DNA from: Halicephalobus mephisto
Lineage: Eukaryota; Nematoda; Chromadorea; Rhabditida; Panagrolaimidae
Assembly: GCA_009193035.1 (NCBI GenBank)
Contig: SWDT01000003.1
Location: 620,001 to 684,000 of the forward strand
DNA: 64,000 nucleotides
Direction of reading: 5' to 3'
Part shown: positions 1 through 11,509 of the stretch, piece after piece
How positions within the stretch are numbered: position 1 is the first letter of the stretch
Layout of the letters: each line of letters begins with the position of its first letter
Notes under the pieces: model-generated
Database searches by the model: none
Told to the model about the DNA's origin: nothing
The model's input: the letters and a program-made list of their open reading frames with translations, nothing else
Translations under genes and position numbers: made by a program

Positions 1-872
1 TGCCTGAGGCGACAGTCGTTCTTCCTCGAATCCCGGCTGTTCTATAAAGCCATCTTGAACATCGACTTTCTCAATTTTACTGCCTAAGGCTAAAGTTGTT
101 TTTTTTTCGAATTCCTTCATAAAATTACGGTATTTTTCTGAATTTCCTTCGTAAGCGTTACTGTAATAAAAATTTGAATTTTCGGAATTTCTTGGATTTT
201 CGATTCCCCCAGGGGGTTCGGGGATTTTAGGAATCAAGCCGTTGAGGAAATTCGAGATCATTCCTCCATTTTCGGACTTCTTCCCGACGTCGAAGGTCCC
301 GAGGCCGGCTACAGTAAGATGTCCGTGTTTTTCCCGCATCCTGCCAGTGCCCATTTCGTCTTGAGAAAATCCGAATTTAGAATCCTCGATGTTAAAAGTG
401 CCATCGTTAGGAACAGAATCTGACGCTCCAGAAGGAATAAATTTAGCGATGTCGGCGGAATTCGTTCCAAGACCGAGGGTGCCCAATCCGGGGACTTCGA
501 AATTCGCGTTGTTCTTTACGGACCTCCCGAAGGCTAGGGGACTTCTTCCATTGCCTTCTGGAACCCCTATGGTGTCTTCAGGGACCCCTAAGGTGTCTTC
601 AGGGACCCCTATGGTGTCTTCTGGAACCCCCCTGGTCCCTTCCGGAGCAAAATTTGAAAAATCCAAAGGAGCTCTTCTTAGTTCATTTTTTTTCTCTTCC
701 ACTATGCCTCTACAGTATGACTCTTGTGGGTTTCGGCGACAAAGATCCTTTGCTAATTTTATCACTAAAAAAAATTTAATTTAAAAAAATAAAAATTAAA
801 CAAACGTGAAAGAGAATCAGAAGAGGAAATCAGGAACCCTTGAAGGACGACAATTCCCAAAACAGACAACAT
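1..872 (-). CDS. Secreted protein with GVPEDT repeats, partial (3' end off window)
   Basis: I do not recognise the family. Exon 1 is 872-806, exon 2 is 764-1, joined by a 41-nt intron with GT and TTTTTTTTAG ends in compatible phase. Exon 1 starts with ATG and codes a hydrophobic leader (MLSVLGIVVLQGFLIS) that looks like a signal peptide. Exon 2 has no internal ATG near its start but is open for about 254 codons to the window edge, in a region much richer in G+C than its flanks, which argues strongly for coding. Just after the leader is a two-cysteine motif, LCRRNPQESYC. It is followed by at least three tandem GVPEDT hexapeptides (about 560-650) and glycine-rich text. Inferred to be extracellular; the function is unknown and the C-terminus is not seen. 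Confidence 0.7.
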
Positions 873-2542
873 TGAAGTTGATTAAAAATCGAAAATGAAA
901 GGAAAATCAGAATAACCCAATTTTCGGAAAAAATCAAGTTTTTCAAGGATCAAGATCAACTTCAATCGATCCCCTCTTGATTTTTTATCGAATTTCTTGA
1001 TTTTTTAAAATACAAATTTTTCCGAATTTAAAAAATTTTTTATTTTTTTCCGAAATTAAAATTTTTTTCGAAATTTAAAAAATGTTTTATTTTTTTCCGA
1101 ATTTAAAAATTTTTAATTTAATTTTTTTTCGAAATTTAAAAATTGGAATTTTAGAATCTTTGAAGATTTTTGAAACTTTTTAGAATTCAATAAAAGCTTC
1201 GGAATTTTTCGAAAGTCTCAGAAACTTCAGAAGACGTCCAGGATCAGTAGGGATTTTGACATTGTTGGATCAAGTACTCTGTCTTCAATGAGAAACACAT
1301 CAAGCAGGGAAACTTGGTCCTGAAGAGATTTTCTGAGCATTTATAGGAGAACGTTTGGTCCAGGACGGATTTCCTTATCACTAAAAAGGGCGCTTGGTCC
1401 TGAATGGATTGTCTTATTACTGACAGGAGAAGATTTGGTTTTGAAGAGATTTCTTAAGCATTTACAAGAGAACGTTTGGTCCTAAAGAGATTTCCTTATC
1501 ACTAAAAAGAGCGCTTGGTCCTGAACGGATTGTCTTATTACTGACAAAGAACATTTGGTTTCAAGTGGATTTCCTTATTACTGCCGAGGAAATAGTTCTT
1601 TTTGGCGGGAAATATGCGTTTGTTGCTTGTCTCGAGTCCGACATAGATTTTGTACTTCCCCTCAAGCATTTATTGAATAACCTTCTCTATGATATCTACC
1701 TTTCTCATAACTATGCAGGCCACTCGGACCGACAAACACAACAGTGATAATTTCAGAATTCTGTAAAAACTTTTGGAGCTTTTTAAAATTCTTCAAAAAT
1801 TTCTAAAATTTTTCAAAATTTTTAAATTTTAATAAAATTCTTCAAAAATTTCTAAAATCCTTCAAAATTTTTAAATTTTAATAAAATTCTTCGAAAATTT
1901 CTAAAATTTTTCAAAATTTTTAAATTTTAATAAAATCCTTTAAAATTTTTAAATTTTAATAAAATTCTTAAAATTTTCCAGAATCATCTAAAATTCTTTA
2001 AAATTCGTGTCAAGACAACTTTGCAAAGAAATTTAATTTTTGATTTTTGAAAAAGATGACTAGAAAATTGAAATCAATCTTTGTCCTTTGCAAAAAACTA
2101 CAAACTTTGTAGACTTGGCCAACTATAAGTTCCTCCAATTTGATCAATTTTTTCATTTTTTTTTATTTAAATTGACTTTTTTTTATTTTATTTTTATTTT
2201 TTAAAATTAATGTTTTTCATTTAAATTAACTTTTTAAAATTATTTTTATTTTTTTAAATTATTTTTATTTTTTAAACTTTTTATTCTTTATTTTTATTTT
2301 TAATTTTATTTTTAAATTTAAAATTTTGAATTTTAATTTTTAGATTTTTAAATTTTTTAGATCTTTTTTATTCTACAATTTTTTTAAATTTGTATTTTTA
2401 AATTTTAAATTTTAATTTTTAGATTTTTACTTTTTATTCTACAATTTTTTTTAAATTTTAAATTTTAATTTTTAGATTTTTACTTTTTATTCTACAATTT
2501 TTTTTTATTTAAAATTTTAATTTTTAGATTTTTACTTTTTCG
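873..2542. other. Intergenic, AT-rich, no gene seen
   Basis: This spacer separates two divergently read genes and so probably holds both promoters. Apart from the minisatellite at about 1290-1612 it is made of short A/T runs and near-repeats of the type 'ttttaaattttaataaaattctt'. No convincing coding exon was seen on either strand. Confidence 0.5.
1290..1612. repeat. Minisatellite with higher-order unit
   Basis: Degenerate units of about 46 bp each carry a 'ttggtcc/ttggttt' core followed by a 'gagattt/ggattgtctt' segment. Three such units make a longer repeat of about 135-140 bp that is seen roughly twice: 'ccttatcactaaaaag' occurs near 1375 and near 1493, and 'gattgtcttattactgaca' near 1408 and near 1530. 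Confidence 0.6.
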
Positions 2543-3804
2543 ATGGCTTTGGCAGGAACGATCGCCCTCGTGACGGGGGCCTCCAGGGGGATCGGCCGGG
2601 GAATCGCCCTCCAATTAGGCCAAGCAGGGGCTACAGTATACATCACAGGAAGACGGCCTGCACAACAAGATGAACTTGTAAAATCCATGAAGACGGATTC
2701 TCTCGAAGAAACAGCTTCTGAAATCACGAAACGAGGGGGCAAGGGGGTTCCAGTGTACTGTAACCACGCCGATCCAGAGGATATTAAAAATCTCTTCAAA
2801 AAAATTGAAAAAGAAAACAATGGAAAATTAGACATCCTCGTCAACAACGCCTTCGCCGCAGGCACCGTAAGTTAATCGAATTTTTAAAATTTAAAAGTTA
2901 AAAAAAATTAAAATTCTTCAAAATTTAGAAATTTAGAAAAATAATTAAAAATATATAAAAATTACAAAAATATTGAAAAAATAATAAAATTAAAAAAAAA
3001 TAAAAATTTATAAAAAATATAAAAATTAATTTTTAGTTTATTTTCAATAATATAAAAATTAATTTTTAATTTTTAGTTTATTTTCAAAAATACTGAAAAA
3101 AAATTAATTTTGTTTATTTTTAAGAATTTATAAAAAATATAAAAATTAGTTTTTAATTTATTTTTAAAAATATTGGAAAAAAATTAATTTTTAATTTTTA
3201 GTTTATTTTCAAAAATACTGGAAAAAAATTTTACGAATTGGATCCGGATTATTCTTTCGACATTGTGAACAACGTCGGACTCAAGAATCACTACATCTGC
3301 TCCATCTACGCCTCCAGAATGATGGTGCCGAGGAAGTCGGGTTTGATAGTTACTGTATCGTCAACAGGAGGAATGGGATATCTTTTCAACATCGCCTACG
3401 GTATCGGGAAGGCCGGTTGCGACAGGTTGGTGGCGGACATGGCGGTGGATCTCGGGGGTCATAAGGTGGTTTCTGTGGGGCTCTGGCCAGGGGCAGTGAG
3501 AACAGAAATGGTACAAGATGTGATTTTGAAGAGTAAATACAGTACTCCAACCACAAAAGCCCTTTTTGGAAAAGCCGAATCTCCTGAATTTTCTGGAAAA
3601 TGTATCGTCGAACTTTTCAAAGACAAAAATTTATTCAATTATACCGGCAGAATTCTCACGACTCCGGACTTAGCCATGAGATACAGTATCCACGACGACG
3701 ACGGAAGCCAACCAAATATGTTTCCGGAAAAAATAAAAAATTATCTCCAGATGCTCAACGAAACCAGAAATTGGAAAAATGCCAAGGAAAATGCGAAATT
3801 GTAA
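2543..3804 (+). CDS. DHRS1: Short-chain dehydrogenase/reductase, DHRS1-like
   Basis: Predicted NAD(P)-dependent oxidoreductase of 308 aa. Exons are 2543-2866 and 3202-3804, both in phase 0. The Rossmann cofactor motif TGASRGIG is at residues 11-18, NNA at 101-103, the catalytic serine at about 161-162, and YxxxK at Tyr174/Lys178 (AYGIGK). The text around 'IVNNVGLKNHYICSIYASR' and the late SGK and SLWPG-like segment match the DHRS1 subfamily, and the length fits (about 310 aa). A TTTTTAG acceptor lies 15 nt before the ATG and could be a trans-splice site. DHRS1 proteins are ER-associated carbonyl/steroid reductases in mammals; the substrate here is unknown. The start is firm because the cofactor site must lie near the N-terminus. 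Confidence 0.92.
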
Positions 3805-4610
3805 ATTTTCGAAATTACTGTAGTCGATTAAAGACCCAAAATCACCCTGAAACAGTAATTGTTAAATTTCATAAAAATAAAATTTTACAAAATTTTTGGA
3901 AAATTAATTTTCAGATTTTTGGACATGTTCGAAAATGTCATTGAAGCTTCTGGAGACATTCCGGAAGACTCGTTGAAGCTTCTAGAATCTTGTGGAAGAT
4001 TTTCAAAAATTATAGAATATCATGAAAATTCCTGGAGATCTTCTGGAATCAGATGGAGGACTTTTTAGAATCAACTGTAAGGTTTTAGAATTTTCGAAAA
4101 TGTCTGGAATTTTTAAAAATCTTCTGTTTTGGAAGTTTCTGGAGATTTTTTACAACATATTTAACAATTTTCGAATTTTCTAGATCACGATAGAAATTTT
4201 TGAAGATCTTCTAAAAGTTAATCGAAACTTCTGAAATTTCCGAAAATGTCTAAAATTTTTAGAAATCTTCTAAAATTCTCAGAAATTTCTGGAGATCTGT
4301 TAAAATCTTGTGGAAGATTTTCGAATTTTCTAGATCACAACAGAAATTTTTGAAAATCTTCTAAAAGTTGATAAAAGCTTCTGAAATTTTCGAAAATGTC
4401 TGTAAAATTTTTAAAAATCTTCTGTCTTGGAAGTTTCTGGAGATTTTTTACAACATATTTAACAATTTTCGAATTTTCTAGATCACGATAGAAATTTTTG
4501 AAGATCTTCTAAAAGTTAATCGAAACTTCTGAAATTTTCGAAAATGTCACAGAAATTTCCAAAGATCTTTTAGAATCTCTCCAGAATCCAGTGGAAGATT
4601 CTAGAAGTTT
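3805..4610. repeat. Short duplications downstream of the dehydrogenase
   Basis: This convergent spacer holds a near-identical duplication of about 145 bp: 4112-4258 and 4411-4556 both run from 'aaatcttctgt.ttggaag' through 'ctagatcacgatagaaattt' to 'cgaaaatgtc'. A weaker third copy lies between them (4316-4400). The rest is 'tctagaattttc'-type AT-rich text with no coding signal. Confidence 0.55.
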
Positions 4611-7017
4611 TCAAAAACATCGAATTTTCCAGAATCCAATAAAAATTTCTGAATTATTTAAATTCGAAAATTTTTTATTTTCATTTTTAAAATAAACTTG
4701 CCAAACATCGGATCCGAGGACGTTGGGCTTGGGCTCCGGTTTGGGTTTCCAGATGAGCTTTCGTTTGTTCAGCAGAAAATCGGCTTCTTGTCGAAGTGGA
4801 GGATTCAGGAAGAGGAACACAAGACAAGGAAAGCCTGGAAAGTAAATAAATCCGAAAAATTCTAATTTTAAAAAATTATAAAAATTAACAACTTTTAGGT
4901 CATTTGTTTTTCTGATTTAGGTCGTTCTGGATCATTTTCCAGGACCTTCATTCCATTGAATTAAGTCCTGTTAAGTTGGTCTAGGTCCTTGTGCCCCCAA
5001 TTAGGTCTTATTAGACTAGCCTAGGTCTTTCCAGGCTCTCTTTCAGGTTCTCATTTACTTAGTTCAGGTCTTATGAGATTGATCTAGGTCCTCCAGGCCA
5101 TTCAACAACCTTCTACCACTCACACAGTCCGAACCTAGGTCCTGTCAGATAGGTTTAGGTACTCCCAGGCCATTCCCCAGGTCTACTTTCGTAATTTAAG
5201 TCTTATCAGGTTAATCGAGATCTCGTCAGATTGACCTAAGTTCTTCTATACCGTTCTTCAGCTCCTATTGAACCATCCCAGGTCCTTACTGCCTAATTAG
5301 ATCTCGTCAGGTTGATCCAGGTCCTTCTAGGCCGTTCCTCAGATCCCTTATACCTTGGTTTCCCCTAATTAAGGTCTTATTAAATTACCCTAGGTCCTTC
5401 CAGAACTAGTCTAAGAAGATATAAAAGGCAAATCCGGCATTCAATAAGGATTATATTGTTCAAATCGCGCTGCTTACCTCATGAATAATTTACATAAAGA
5501 TTTGACTTTTTAATCTTCTTATATACAGTACGAAAAATAAAAACGAAACAAACCATGTGAAGCTATCCTGGCCAAATGTAGTCCGATGTGATATCCAGTG
5601 CCCCAGGCCTTGTTCGAAAAAAACAAAACAAAAATCGTCGTGATTAATTTTGTCGAAACAACAAAACTGGTTTGAATAAGTAATTTTTTCTGGGGTTTTT
5701 TAGGCTTAGAATCAGAATTACAGTAACTGTAGAAGATCGTCAAACAAAAAATTAAAAATAAAATTAAAAAAAATAAACAAATTAAAAAATAAAAAATAAA
5801 AGTTTTTCTACCGTCTTCCAGCGGGGATCTCCTGACGGAAGAGGTCCCCACGAAGGCGTCTGGATTCTCACCGTAGTTGAAACTCGAAAAAACAAACGGA
5901 AAAGGATAAAAAAGTCCGAAAATTAATAATCCTAAAATTAGAAAAATTCCGATTTTTGAAAATACTTTTTTCAAAGAAAAATTAAGCAAATCAAAACACC
6001 GATTCAGAATCAGAATCATACAGAAAACGTTTCCGGAAATCCAGAACCAAGTGGACAAAAGACCCCCGAAGAAGACTCCAGAAGGATGACTGCAGAAGAC
6101 AGCCCCGATCACGGCCAGATATCCGGACCAGATCCCCGTCGTCAACAACCCCCCCAGATCCAGGACTCCGATGACGAAGAGGATTTTATAAAAGACTTGT
6201 TTGAAGAGGTCAGAACTGGCCATGGCTATGATGAAGGGCAAATATCCAGCCTGAAAAGTTTTAACATTTGTTATATTTAATATTCAACAGTCATCCGATA
6301 TCACCACTCGGGAAACCAATTCATAAAACCATCTGATGTAATTATTGTATAATTTTTATAAAATAAGTGTTTTAAAATCACTGTAAAATATATAAAAAAT
6401 AACTACTTTATAAAGTTCATATATAAAAAGTTTTTTATAATCACTAGATATAATTTATGAAAAATAATTATTTTGTAAAGTTCATATATAAAAAGTTTTT
6501 TATAATCATTAAATATAATTTAAAGAATGATAATTTTACAATTACTATATAATTCATAAAAAAAACTACTTTGTAAAGTTCATATATAAAAATTACTCCA
6601 TAACCATTATATATAACTCAAAGAATGATAATTTCACAATCACTATATAATTCATAAAAATAACTACTTTGTAAAGTTCATATATAAAAATTACTCTATA
6701 ATCATTAAATATAATTTAAAGAATGATAATTTTACAATTACTATATAATTCATAAAAATAACTACTTTGTAAAGTTCATATATAAAAATTACTCCATAAT
6801 TATGATATATCATTCATATATAATGGCTATTTTATAATCATTTTATATAATATTTGTGACTTTATATAAAACTTACAATGAAGAAAATCGATCCGACGAT
6901 GTACCCGGCTCCGACGTAGGAGTTCGGTCTCTGCAAGGCGGCCCACTGGAGATCGCTCCTCTCTGAGCAGTTGAAAACTCCCAAATATTCTTGATCACCG
7001 AACAGAAAAGAATTCAT
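4611..7017 (-). CDS. Serpentine chemoreceptor, Srt-type seven-transmembrane protein
   Basis: Nematode-specific GPCR of about 353 aa, expected in the plasma membrane of sensory neurons. Exons are 7017-6877, 6250-5554 and 4834-4611; phases agree. The N-terminus has the FNCS...W.A and NSYVGAGYIVGS segments seen in the family. The second exon has 'GAVFCSHPSGVFFGG', 'ISGNVFCMILILNRCFD' (the conserved NRC element) and several long hydrophobic helices; an AT-rich stretch near 5700-5810 stays in frame and forms a fifth helix. The last exon gives ASHG-FPCLVFLFLNPPLR, close to the usual seventh-helix ending. The stop at 4611 follows a possible GTTTAT donor near 4703, so the extreme C-terminus is uncertain. 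It may equally be called Srt/Srx superfamily. Confidence 0.82.
4900..5410. repeat. Degenerate tandem repeat in an Srt-gene intron
   Basis: About six imperfect units of roughly 80-90 bp share 'aattaggtcttat.ag.ttgatctaggtccttccaggccattc'-like text, broken by small indels. The array lies between the second and third exons of the receptor gene, and nothing else is visible in that intron. Confidence 0.6.
6330..6840. repeat. Tandem repeat in the first Srt-gene intron
   Basis: Four to five units of about 110 bp contain 'actactttgtaaagttcatatataaaa', 'ataatca.taaatataattta' and 'aatgataattt.acaat.actatata'. Units in the middle are nearly identical, which suggests recent array growth. Confidence 0.65.
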
Positions 7018-7933
7018 TCCACAGTAATGAAGTCCAAAAACAGATTAAAAGTAAAATACATCTTTTTTTAAAGGTAATCCGGGTAATTCTAAGAGATTAA
7101 AGATGAATTTGGAAATAAGCCAAGCAATTTACAAATGTCTTTGAAAACACCGCTTTTACCAGATTTTCCGTCATCAAGGGAAACTAAATTCGGTTTCATG
7201 AAAGGAAGATCTACATTTCAGGGACAAACTGGCAGGAAATTTTAGGAAATTAGAATCTCACTGGCAATTCTGCACTCGCGAAGTTGAGGTTCCAGCCCTG
7301 CCTTTAAAACCAAAGATATCCGTTTTCGACGGTCGTTTCGATCTTGTGATTTCTTCATCAGTGCTTTCATATATGAAAATTAATTTTCAAGGGTAGACAG
7401 AGGGTTTTGTGCTGGATATATCCTGGTTCAGAAGGTTCCAGAGAAGATACATGTTCGAAACGTTCATTACGAAACAGCCGTCTTACGAAATTAAAATTTT
7501 TAGGTTATTTTAATTTTTAAAACTTGGAAATCCAAGTGGGACGATTTCGTAATAATGTTCATATATGAATTGTGTGATATGCGGTTGATTACGAAATAAC
7601 TATTTAGGCCATTTTGGGTTTTATCAAATTCTGAAAAGTCATGTCGAGATTATTTTGTAATTTCTTTAATTTTGTATAAAATTACAATTGTAATCATTTC
7701 GCGTTTGGATTTGATGCATATTCTTTGAAATTGTTGATTTTTAGGATTTTCAGATTCTGGATTTTTCGAATTTCGTGTTTTTATTTTTCGATTTTGTATT
7801 TTTAGTTAATTTTATAAATTTAAATTAATTAATTAAAAATGATGATATTTGTTTTTAAATGAATTTTTAATTTATAAATTGAATGATTATTAATTTTATA
7901 TTTTCCAGATAACCCTACTAACCCCGCTTCAAG
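7018..7933. repeat. Intergenic spacer with one copy of a dispersed repeat (7370-7480)
   Basis: The spacer separates two divergent genes. The stretch from 'ttcatatatgaaaatt' through 'gggtagacagagggtt' and 'ttcagaaggttccaga' reappears diverged at 48270-48380 with 'gggtggacagagggtg' and 'ttcagaaggttccaga'. In both copies 'acgaaat' segments follow. No exon was seen, apart from a probable trans-splice acceptor (TTTTCCAG) 25 nt before the next ATG. Confidence 0.5.
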
Positions 7934-10900
7934 ATGGATCGGATTTCTTCGCTTATCAGGTTCATCAATGCCCAAGGCAATCCGGAAACGGCTAAAAATA
8001 CCCCGACCCGGTATACTGTCCCGTTGCGATTCCAAGGAACGGTGGTGAATGTCAAAAATAATCTTTGTTACGTCCGATGGAACGACGACCCCCGTGATTT
8101 CGACGAATTTCAAAGAAAAATCAGCGATTACTTAACTGGTTGGGACGGAAGAGAAGACCACTCCGTCGATTACGAATACGTATGTTTTCTATATTCTTAA
8201 AATCTCAAAAAGTCATCCATTTTCGCTGACTTGTATAAGTATTGATTTAATATGTTTTAGTTTTTCTTCATATATAATTATTAATCCTCCAAAGTAAGAA
8301 ATTTTATACTTCATATACCTTGATTTAAAAGTTTCTAGATTTATTTATGTAAAATCTATTTCTAAAAACTTGATTATGAAATTACCAATGTACAAAACCG
8401 AAATTTTAAGCTTTTTTAGTCTCTAAAAACTTAAATTTTTACTTCAAGATAATTTCACAGTAAATTTCATATATAATTTCTACAATTCACCATTGATTAT
8501 GAAATAACTCCTGTACAAAACCGAAATTTTAAGCTTTTTTAGTCTCTAAAAACTTGTAAAATTCCACCAAAATTCATATGATTTTTCAATTTATTATCGA
8601 TTATAAAGTAACCATTCCGCAAAACCAAAAATTATCATACAAGTTACTTTAGTTTCTAAAAGTTCTAAAATTTTACAGAAAATTCAGAATTTTTACAATA
8701 ATCGCTGATTACGAAATAAACATTGCGCAATATTGAAATTTTTAATTTTTATAATAATACTGTAATTTCAGCTGGAAGTCGGTAAATTTTATCTTGTTCA
8801 ATCGGAAAAACACATTGGAAGATGTCGGATTTTGAAACGAGCAGATTCTCTCGGATTTACTACTTTTTACATGATCGATGAAGGTGTCGTTGTGACAAAT
8901 TCTCGAGGAACGTTTTACAATCTTCCTCCAGAATTTTCCAAAGGATCTTTAGGTTTTTCATTTACGGCTTGTCTCGCTTCTGCTGATGAATTTCAACTTG
9001 CTCAATTAAATTTGAAAAGTGGATTTGAGTACTTGGCAGATGCTTACGAAAACGATGTTTTTGATATTTTTGTTCTTTCTGGTGAAGAACCATACTGTGC
9101 TATTATTGGATCAGGTAAGTTTTTAATTAAATGTTTGAAATATTTTTTTAAATTTATTCAGAACGCAAATCTGAAACTTGGGGAATTAAACCATTGTAAA
9201 CGCCTTGTAAAATATAAATTCAAACATGATTGGAAAATTTTTGTTAAAATTTTTAATAATTTTTCTGAATTGGTGGTGTTATCGCCGTTTTGGTCATTAT
9301 CAATATTGTAGAAATTTTTGAACGGTTTTTGAAATTTAAAAAATTATAATTTTTATATTTATATTTGCACGTGTTTCTGAAGTTTGTCTTTTTAGAGGTT
9401 TTCTCACGAGTATGGATTTGTTTACGTTACTTTTTGTGGACGTAAATCCTTAGGAAATCTCTAAAATACTTGGATTATGGATTTCTACTTTTTGAACGAG
9501 TTTTTGTTTTTAAATTGAACTTTTTAATCTTAGGTAAATTTTCGAACAATTGATAAAATTAAGTAAATTTTTTGTAGATGAATTTCTAAATTTTTAAAAT
9601 GAAATTTTGAATAATTAGCGAGTAAAATCAATATAAATAAATTTGTAAATTTTTAGGAGTAAATCAATTATGAATAATTTTCAGAAAAATTGGTGAAATT
9701 TTTAAATCAAGTTTTGAATAATTAGTGAGTAAAATCAATATAGATGGATTTGTAAATTTTTAGAAGTAAACCCATTATGAATAATTTTCAGAAAAACCAA
9801 TATTAGTCTTTTATGAATGAACTATTTTTTACTTTTTATTTAATTTTAATAAGTAATTTATTTGAAGAAATCACATTATTGAATATTTTTAAAATCTCGT
9901 ATTTTTAGATGCTACTTTGAAGTCGATTTCTGGAATAGGATTGGATATTTCTAGTATTTCACAATGGGAAAATTTAATTACAAATCCAGGATTATCGTCA
10001 GAAGTTGTGCCTGTTTATGACGTGGTCGAACCTCGCTATATCCACGGACTTCGTACTGTTGCTCATGTGATTGCTGGATTTGAAAATTCAGAAAAAATTT
10101 ATATTCGAGATGTTGTTTCATCACTTAGATTAATTTATTTAACAGAAAAACTTCGAGATTATAGAAAATCACCTTTGAGATTAGCGAAATTTTCTGATAT
10201 TAATGAAATATTTCCTGGATTTGTTGTGATTATTTTGGATAAGAATACAGAAGAATTTATCAGAGCTAAAATTGAATTTTTTAATGAAAAAAATTTAAAT
10301 TTAATTGGAATTGATTTTCCAAATAGAAAATTTAGAAATATTAAATTAGATGATATATATATGGTCAGTAGTACTGTAGCTAATATTCCGAAATGTGTTC
10401 AATCAATTGAATTTTCTACAGTATCAAATAGAGAATATTTGCCATTTTGTGATTTATTATTATCGTATTATTTAAAAATTGGATCTGTTGTTAACTTACA
10501 GTATACTGAAAAAAATTATCTCAAACCTAATATTGAAGTTACTGTAGAAAATGAAATTTTTGATTTATTTGATTGTATTAATTTTGAAATTTTAAATTCA
10601 AAGTATACTGTAGAATTTAAAGAAAATTTAATTTTTAAAAAAAATACTGTAATTGAAGGAAACAGTAATGGACTACAGTATGATTTGGAAAATTGTAATT
10701 GGAAAAATTTTGAAAATCAAAAAATAGAATCGGATGTTCAGTATTCTGGAAGTGAAGAAGTTGATTGGGACACGAATGACGAAAGTTCTACCGTAATTGG
10801 TACTGTTTTGAATGAGATTGGTGAAGTTAGAAAACATGATCAAGTTGAATGTTACAGTAAGGAGAAATCGAATGTGGAAAGTACTCCGGAACAAGAGACA

Positions 10901-11293
10901 GATCCGTGCAATGAAGGTCAGGAAACTTCTGGAGATGAAAAAGAAAATCAAATTCCGCATACTGTAGATGACGGATCTGGTGAGATTTCGAAAAATTCCA
11001 AAAATGAAGGTCATACTGTAGGTGACGAATATAGAAATGTTTCTGATTTGAAGTTGTCTGAAAATGAAGGTCATACTGTAGATGACGGATCTGGTGAGAT
11101 TTCTAAATGTTCCAAAAATGAAAAAGAACCATCTACTGACGTTGTTGAAGCCCATTCTGGAGGTACTGAGAACCAGAAAAAATCAGAAGAGCCGAATGAT
11201 GAGAACGCGCTTCCAGAAAATTTCCTCCCGGTTTTGAAAATCCTCTTCGATGCAGATAGAAGATCGAAAATGGTCAATAAAAAAACGAGTTAA
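7934..11293 (+). CDS. Tudor-domain protein with repetitive acidic tail
   Basis: Predicted 657 aa, exons 7934-8179, 8772-9114 and 9909-11293, with matching phases. Two or three Tudor-like beta-barrel segments can be read: 'FQGTVVNVKNNLCYVRW', 'EVGKFYLVQS...RCRIL...FYMIDEG...NLPPEF', and in exon 3 a fuller extended-Tudor pattern 'GFVVIIL...RAKIEFF...NLIGIDF...IKLDDIYMVSS'. Tudor proteins bind dimethylated arginine or scaffold small-RNA complexes; C. elegans EKL-1 is one candidate relative, but I cannot confirm that. The last 120 residues are hydrophilic and hold internal repeats (EGHTVDDGSGEISK twice, plus one variant). A TTTTCCAG acceptor precedes the ATG by 25 nt. It is the first of three closely spaced plus-strand genes. 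Confidence 0.75.
8360..8760. repeat. Tandem repeat in a Tudor-gene intron
   Basis: About three to four diverged units of roughly 125 bp share 'attatgaaat.a.c..tgtacaaaaccgaaa' followed by 'ttttaagcttttttagtctctaaaaactt'. A related 'aagcttttttagttcctaaaaacttc' segment recurs near 19630 inside a WDR59 intron. Confidence 0.55.
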
Positions 11294-11509
11294 TTGAGGA
11301 CTATGAATTTCTAAAGTAAAAATTACGTGTAAACTTGTTTTTTATTGTTGGACTGTATATTTTTGTTTTTGAAAATCTTGAAATTTGGGAATGAACGAGA
11401 TTAAATAGGAAAAACTGGCCAGTGAAATCAGTGGTTTTGAAACGAAATTTTTTTTGTTTTTCGTTGAATGAATTTTTGACAAAAATAAAATGAAAAAAAT
11501 TTGGAAAAT

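Noticed and set aside
2524..2865. Minus-strand frame opposite the dehydrogenase exon 1
   Set aside because: Shadow of the Rossmann-fold coding strand.
5690..5830. Apparent intron in the Srt gene (GTAGAA ... CTACAG)
   Set aside because: Splicing it would shift the frame, while the unspliced frame stays open and supplies the expected fifth helix.
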